Assembly (NCBI GenBank): GCA_947650285.1
Contig: CANTFL010000528.1
Location: 124,001-188,000, forward strand
DNA: 64,000 bases
Direction: 5' to 3'
From: Hyaloperonospora brassicae
Lineage: Eukaryota > Oomycota > Peronosporomycetes > Peronosporales > Peronosporaceae
In this document: positions 59,169-64,000 of the stretch, one piece after another
Layout of the letters: every line of letters begins with the position of its first letter
Position numbering within the stretch: position 1 is the first letter of the stretch
Translations under genes and position numbers: made by a program
The notes under the pieces: model-generated
What the model was told of the DNA's origin: nothing
What the model saw: only the letters and a program-made list of their open reading frames with translations
The model's database searches: none

Positions 59169-60069
59169 AGAATCACTACGCGCACTAAGTTTCGCATCGT
59201 GTCCTCAAGGACGGACTCGTCCAATGACGAGGATAAGTTCAGCTCAACGTCGGATCAAATGACCGCTAAATCGGATAACTCTCCTTCCTGCAAGGCTTGG
59301 CAGAATTTGCCATCGGAAATTTCGTCTAGCTCAAAGCGATCACCCAAGGACGGATGAATCTCTGGACTAATGTTGCCGTCAACATGGCTAGTCACTCCAT
59401 TGACAAGTTTATATAGTTTACTATTACTATTATCACTTCGTGACACCTCGGACGTTTGGCGCTTAACTGTTGGCACCCGACGCCGGGTTTGTTGCGTTAA
59501 AGGTACATTACGCCACCTAGGGCCGAGACAATGGAGTCCCCGTGGTTGCTATTTATCTTAGCACTTTCTATAAGAGAGCTCATGTCTTGAGCGACACCTG
59601 GTGGAGAATTACGTAACTCGAACACTTCACCCAGTGGATTTACACGTACCACTTCACTTACAGCATCCGGGCCTAGCCCTGATCATTCTGGCTTTCGCCA
59701 ATAATGTCGTTACCGACATTCAGCCAGGTACCATCGCGGCCGCATTCACTTGATGAAATTTCACGTGTCACTTCACTCACATCAGAGGAAATACATCCGA
59801 GATGACTCGGCCGTAGGCCAACCATGCTTGCAGCATGCAGTGACTCAATATCACAACGAGTATCACTCAACAGAGTACAACCCTCTTCACATAAGGTGAA
59901 AGAGCTCCGCTCAATTTTAATGTCATTGACATTGGAGTTAATTAACTCTGGAATACCAATGTCCAGCACATTGACATCTTCCGTCAACGGCTCGCGCCAA
60001 TAGCGCTTTTGTTGCCTAGCGAAGGTGAGTTCATGACTCTCCAAAACTTCGCTAGGAACATTGCGCGTT
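59169..60069 (-). pseudogene. Pol linker of element B
   Basis: Spacer between protease and RT, with an open frame at 59673-60044 (123 codons, MESHELTFARQQKRYWREPL). It is acidic, Ser-rich and without catalytic motifs, like the linker of element A. Like that linker it contains several short perfect inverted repeats: aatgtcg/cgacatt (59703-59720), catgct/agcatg near 59822-59838, gagttaattaactc near 59935, and cctagcgaa/ttcgctagg near 60015-60055. Confidence 0.7.
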
Positions 60070-60535
60070 GCGACTAAGGTTTAAGCCCCCCAATCAATCC
60101 ATGGCTCATGGCGATCGAGCCAAGCCATGCCCAGGATGAGATCTTATCTCGAATCCAAGTCACGGACAAGGCAGCGTGCTGTGATGTCAAAGTCCACAAA
60201 CTTCACTCCTGAGTTCAACGGAACTTTAGGCACAGTGGCGCGACTATTAGTCGCTAAACGAACAGTGATTGAATCACCCTGATACGCTTTGAGCGCTTCA
60301 GCATACCACTGACTCCCCATAAGGGAACGACGTCGAGCATCATTGCATCATGCTCCGGAATTGATCAAAGTCGACCAATGCTACTCAAATCCTTTCACAG
60401 TCGCATCGGTGACTAACAAGCCAGGCTTGTATCTAAGAGCTATGCTGGATGGTTTAGAGCTCTTTGGGGCTAAGCCCTGTTTCACTCTACCTCGTAGAGA
60501 AGTGACAGAACTCAGTTCTACCCCAGTAGGGGGCT
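60070..60535 (-). pseudogene. Aspartic protease of element B (active-site Asp to Asn)
   Basis: The active-site loop reads TLINSGA (near 60370-60340) where the family has LIDSGAS, so the catalytic Asp codon GAT has become AAT. The C-terminal hallmark LILGMAWLDRHEPWIDW is present near 60140-60085 (ILGxxWL type), interrupted by a stop just before DLILG. The domain identity is firm; activity is not expected. Confidence 0.85.
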
Positions 60536-60541
60536 TCGCAC

Positions 60542-61574
60542 CTACTGGGTGTCGACGTTTTCCCGTGCAATACCAGGTTTCTGGTTGGGGCCGGGTTTTC
60601 GACCCATAGAAGTCGGTCGTTTCTTACACAAAGGACAAGTGGGACGCAAGTGTTTAGTGCTTCCGCACATGTAACAGCGTCTCACTTCCTGTTGATTCTC
60701 TGCAACACAAAGCTCCGCTTCACCTTCATCTTCAGTATGTCTGAGATCCATCGGTTCTGGCTTAGAGTAAGCCGAGATGCTCGCAGAGGTTACCCTCTTA
60801 AGACTTAAGCTGTACCCATTCCAACCAAGTCTTGCCGACTTGAAGTTGTGCTCAGCATTCTAAGCGATGCTCACAGACTCTTCAAAAGTAGATTGATGAA
60901 ACCGAAAGGCCTAGGTCCTGGCAACGCCATTGAAAAGACCTTCAATAAAGACTGTCTCGTATACTGTCTCAGGGAGGAGGTCAGACTGCATAGCAGCCAT
61001 TAGAGTTCTCATCTATTGGACATAGTCAGTTGACTCATTCTTACCCTGACGGGTAGACAAGAAGCGTGAGCGCACTCGATAGGCCTGGTTAGGCGGCGAG
61101 AAAACTCGCAAAAGGTCTAACTTGAGCGAATCCCATGTGGGAAAAGCCAAGTTGACAGACTTGTTGCACGTCAGAGCCCACTCTCTTGCTCTTCCATCGA
61201 GCTTAGAAATAGCCAGCGAGACTCTCTGATGCTAAAGTGAGATTAGGCCAGATATCATGACCATCTCAATCTCACGGATCCAGAGGGTGAGATTTACCCA
61301 TCCTTCCCGGAGTAATTTTGACATCCACCCGAAGGGAACGAGGCTCAGCCTCTTCATCTGGCATCGCCACGTAGCGTGTCGGCATAGCCGACGCTACTTG
61401 GTCTTGAACCTGATCAAAAAGAGCCGTTTCATACTGCATGGAGGTATCGACACGCACACTCAGCACGTCGGGATCTTGTGCAGCTAGAAACTTCACATAT
61501 TCTGGGCCCACGGCCGCGGCCAGCTTATCAAGCGCGACCTTGTGGGCCTCAGTAAGAGGAATGGTTTGAACCAT
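60542..61574 (-). pseudogene. gag: gag of element B with intact zinc knuckle
   Basis: The start is the ATG at 61574 (MVQTIPLTEAHKVALDKLAA), 60 nt past the LTR, in a 100-codon frame to 61272. Coding continues in other frames with stops: capsid-like pieces such as [36 protein letters not shown] and ETVFIEGLFNGVART. The last frame (60542-60751) begins MDLRHTEDEGEAE (preceded by PEP, as in PEPMDL of element A) and contains CYMCGSTKHLRPTC, a complete C-x2-C-x4-H-x4-C nucleocapsid zinc knuckle. Overall frameshifted and inactive. Confidence 0.87.
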
Positions 61575-61621
61575 CCATACAGAGGATCAGTTGTTACCGA
61601 CTCAGGCGTAGATTGACTATT

Positions 61622-61631
61622 GGTGCTACCA
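61622..61631 (-). other. Primer binding site of element B
   Basis: Minus-strand TGGTAGCACC lies 2 nt inside the 5' LTR end, identical in sequence and spacing to element A's TGGTAGCAC. Consistent with initiator tRNA-Met priming. Confidence 0.75.
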
Positions 61632-61633
61632 AG

Positions 61634-62172
61634 TGTAGCGGATCTACACATCTCCTTGAGTCAGAGAAAGACTTTAACGCTCAAGGGGCAACTTAAGGTT
61701 CAATGAACCCGACTCAGAAAGCTAAACAGCTCAGAGAAATTAAGGCTTGGTTCAAAGAACCCGACTCAAAGAGTCAACAAGCTCAGAGAGCTTACAGTCC
61801 CTGTTCCAGGGGACCACACGATTCAAAGAATCAAACGAACTAAGTGCACAAGGAGTAGCTGCCTAAACAAGGCGTTGCTACCTCCTTAACGATTACCAGG
61901 CGCCGTAGAGAGGCACGTGTCTTTTGTTGATCAAAATGGGAACTGAATTTTATTTCTTCCTTTAACCTAAAAGAACACCTTAGAACAACGTTATCAACCT
62001 ATTCGCTAATGTCCTGACTAAAACCTCTCAAAAGATCACGTAATCAATGGTTGACAGACATCAGTCTTCAACAATTGATACTATGTTCTACAATCACTTA
62101 GAAAGGGGATACCAATCCCTTGTGTGCACCACACCTATTGTCGACTACCAGTCGACGTGTAACCCCGTTAAA
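61634..62172 (-). repeat. 5' LTR of element B
   Basis: On the minus strand it runs from TTTAACGGGGTTACACG at 62172 to ATCCGCTACA at 61634. It is about 65 bp longer than the 3' LTR because the mini-hairpin segment near 61680-61760 is partly duplicated (two GACTC/GGTTC hairpin sets). Five mini-hairpins are listed separately. Confidence 0.88.
61697..61832. repeat. Mini-hairpin cluster in the 5' LTR of element B
   Basis: Five 13-bp units with 5-bp stems and a 3-nt centre: ggttcaatgaacc (61697-61709), ggttcaaagaacc (61749-61761), gactcaaagagtc (61763-61775), agctcagagagct (61780-61792, 6 bp if extended) and gattcaaagaatc (61820-61832). The TC...GA inner pairs are constant; the outer pairs change together. 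Confidence 0.88.
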
Positions 62173-63422
62173 CCCTCCCCCACCAGCGACTGTGGACGCC
62201 CCTGGTCCCGCCGAAAAATGAGCTCGTCTACGATTCTTGGCCGTGGTCTCTCTGGTAATTTTTGTCTGCGCTTTGTACAATCCTACCCGAGACAAACTTG
62301 ATCCGAAATTCGTTTAAGAACTCTTTGTCTTGTTTTTACTAGGATCAAACAATCCGTAGGTCGTCTTTGGGGGTGGAACTGTAGCTTCGGCTTCCTTGCG
62401 GGGGGGGTTTCGACGTGATTACGATAATTTGTCTCGACGCCGGTCCGATCGCACTGACTTGGGACATGCCATAATTGGTAATGGTGTCGAAAGCATAAGT
62501 AGTGGCGTCTCCCGAGCCTCTGCTTGTAGCTTCGTCTTCGTCTTGTTTAGAGAAACTAAAATTGATGTTTTGTGGCCAACCCGACCGTTCACGCCCAGAT
62601 GATTGATTGTCAACTCTGGCACAGATGCCCTTAAATGCGAAGTTGCAAAGAAAATGCGATAAAGTTCGCACTGCAGTTGGCACCCTGTCCATTACACCTT
62701 GATATCGTATGGGATGGCGAGTAACATCTGAAACAAGGAACACTCAATAAGTGACGAAAATGGTTTAGAACGAGAGAGATTCCAGGTACCGTGATGTGTC
62801 AATTAGCTATAGCGGCTCCGTTCATTCGCGCGAATCAAAAGTAGCCTAATTAAAGTTGGAGTCGTACGATTCAGTGGTCGCATTTGGGGCACGTGATAAC
62901 GACACAACAGCGTAGTCAATGATGGCAGAATGATGTGTCTCGATAGCACCAGCGCTTATTTCGGTGACAAAGGACCTTCACCTCGTATCGAAGTTCATCA
63001 GATCCAAATTGCAGGTCAACGGGTTTGTTGAGTGGAGAGTCTCTATGCTCTAAGACGGTAGGACAGAGAAGTAGCAGGTATGTATCTCTGTACATTGTCC
63101 GTTTGGAGTGCCACCCAATTACCGCCGCTTGATCATCAAGCGTAAATGTTAAGCGGCGCGTACTGTACTCATAGCTTGTCCGTTTAGCCGCGCGGACGAG
63201 CTCGCGAGTTAGTAGCTCATCAGGCGTAGACTCCCGTTTGTCTTCCAATAGTTGAAGAAGAATCGTCTTTTTGGCGATGCATCGAGGTATTTTTACGTTA
63301 AAAGGAATACTGGCAATCGCAGTTTCTACGAGGTACGCCTAAAAATTTAAGCATGTACACGCGCATAATGTGAGTGTGTGTGCACACGAGAAATCCTGGC
63401 GGACCGAAGAGCCCGATGCTCC
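62173..63422 (-). other. Region beyond element B, probable 3' part of another element
   Basis: Starts with a polypurine-like tract on the minus strand (gtgggggaggg, 62173-62183) directly against the LTR, as expected for the 3' end of an element whose 3' LTR is 61634-62172. Minus frames 62345-62743 (132 codons) and 62916-63248 (110 codons) have no motif that I recognise. No host gene supported. Confidence 0.4.
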
Positions 63423-63650
63423 CTATGTGCCACGCGTCGAGAGATTCTTCTTCGATTGCGACGATAAGACGTAGGTCAGAATTGTGCTTGGGCGTCCACA
63501 GGCGTGTCGCAGCCCGAATCCATAGCCGGTGTTGCTCGTCTGTAATCCCGTAAGCATCCTCGTTGTGTCGAATCGCGACCTTTTTTCTCGACGGATGAAC
63601 CTGAGGCTACGCCGGCGAGCCCATACCAAGCGAATCTGTGGCGTTTTAGG
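63423..63650 (-). pseudogene. Retroelement integrase N-terminal scrap
   Basis: In one minus-strand frame: RHNEDAYGITDEQHRLWIRA, TRLWTPKHNSDLRLIVAI and AWHIGSIGLFGPPGF. This resembles the stretch before and including the His part of the zinc-binding module in Gypsy integrases (LWxPxxxxDLQLRLxxxAH...GHRG), with the histidines damaged. It lies on the same strand as element B, upstream of the polypurine tract at 62173, so it probably belongs to the neighbouring element. Assignment is tentative. Confidence 0.4.
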
Positions 63651-64000
63651 CGTCGACCGAGCATGTCTGCCTGGCATACCAAATTGGGCACGGTGACGAT
63701 TTTGCTGAATTTTCGTCTGCCTCGGACACCGAAAAAGGTGGAGAGCTGTCGGGCGCTCTCGCATCGGCAGCGTTACCGATACACATAAGAAAGGGGGTGC
63801 ACTTCCACATGCCGTGATGCGATTGATCAGTTGCACGGTTAAGTGCAAATTTGGAAGTGATAGTATATACTGTCATCACAACAGGTGTACAACACCTGTA
63901 GCAGGGAGTTAAGGTCGCACGTTTCAAATCTTCCGCGGTAATTATGGCAATTTCATCAATATCTATATCTACTATTTAATAATCAATCTACGAGGATGAT
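63651..64000. other. Window end, nothing further recognised
   Basis: Overlapping minus-strand frames (63423-63848, 63476-63691, 63646-63927) are open together, but only the integrase-like scrap just below 63650 is recognisable. The last 100 bases are AT-rich. Confidence 0.4.

Larger units (their letters stand above)
53531..62172 (-). mobile_element. Ty3/Gypsy LTR retrotransposon, element B (decayed)
   Basis: On the minus strand, in order: 5' LTR (61634-62172), primer binding site, gag with zinc knuckle, protease, RT, RNase H, integrase, 3' extension and 3' LTR (53531-54003). RT-before-integrase order marks Ty3/Gypsy. Pol has many stops and frameshifts and has lost catalytic residues in protease, RT and integrase. 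Its pol is related to that of element A but clearly a different family. No target duplication is visible (minus-strand flanks do not match), and a polypurine-like tract lies outside the 5' LTR, suggesting that this LTR is shared with a neighbouring element. Confidence 0.92.

Noticed and set aside
61697..61832. CRISPR-like array (repeated short units in the LTR of element B)
   Set aside because: Units are mini-hairpins with variable stems and irregular spacing, inside a eukaryotic LTR; there are no constant repeats with spacers and no cas genes.
62..64000. tRNA or rRNA genes
   Set aside because: A few ggttcga-like pieces (for example near 2363) have no matching acceptor or anticodon stems, and no rRNA-like stretch was recognised.

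Overview
This window looks like part of an oomycete genome, probably Peronosporales (Phytophthora or downy mildew type). Two things support that. There is one long intact reading frame at 40514-41704 (minus) with a signal peptide, an RLLR motif and a downstream EER, the layout of an RXLR-dEER secreted effector. There are also chromodomain-type Ty3/Gypsy retrotransposons of the kind that fill oomycete genomes. The species cannot be named from sequence alone.

Layout. Positions 1-39.4 kb are mostly AT-rich and gene-poor. I recognise only remnants there: an adenylate kinase gene fragment (about 7.0-7.44 kb, minus), a 0.54-kb unclassified repeat present twice in direct orientation (17617-18154 and 37296-37831), an inverted pair of retrotransposon end sequences (25938-26285 and 31507-31851) around a GC-richer, GATC-rich block (26.3-29.4 kb), short tandem repeats and one 33-bp palindrome. 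Positions 39.4-42.9 kb hold a CAA/CAG-rich microsatellite, the RXLR effector gene and its G/T-repeat-rich upstream region. The remainder is dominated by two decayed Gypsy elements. Element A (plus, 42971-51180) has both LTRs, primer binding site, gag, protease, RT, RNase H, integrase, chromodomain and polypurine tract. Element B (minus, 53531-62172) has the same order. Between them (51.2-53.5 kb) is an integrase remnant of a third element, and past element B (62.2-64 kb) are remnants that appear to belong to another element sharing B's 5' LTR.

What stands out. (1) Element A is crowded from LTR to LTR with short, mostly perfect inverted repeats with 7-13-bp arms and small loops, far more than chance would give, even through conserved coding sequence. 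(2) The LTRs of element B carry a family of mini-hairpins of the form NNNTC-ARA-GANNN whose stems differ but always pair. (3) Element A has a long antisense reading frame (50127 down to 48790, one internal TGA) with a hydrophobic N-terminus, an aromatic-rich middle and a C-terminal coiled coil, running opposite the chromodomain. The only gene I expect to give a working host protein is the RXLR effector; the retroelement gag-pol genes carry multiple stops, frameshifts and lost catalytic residues.
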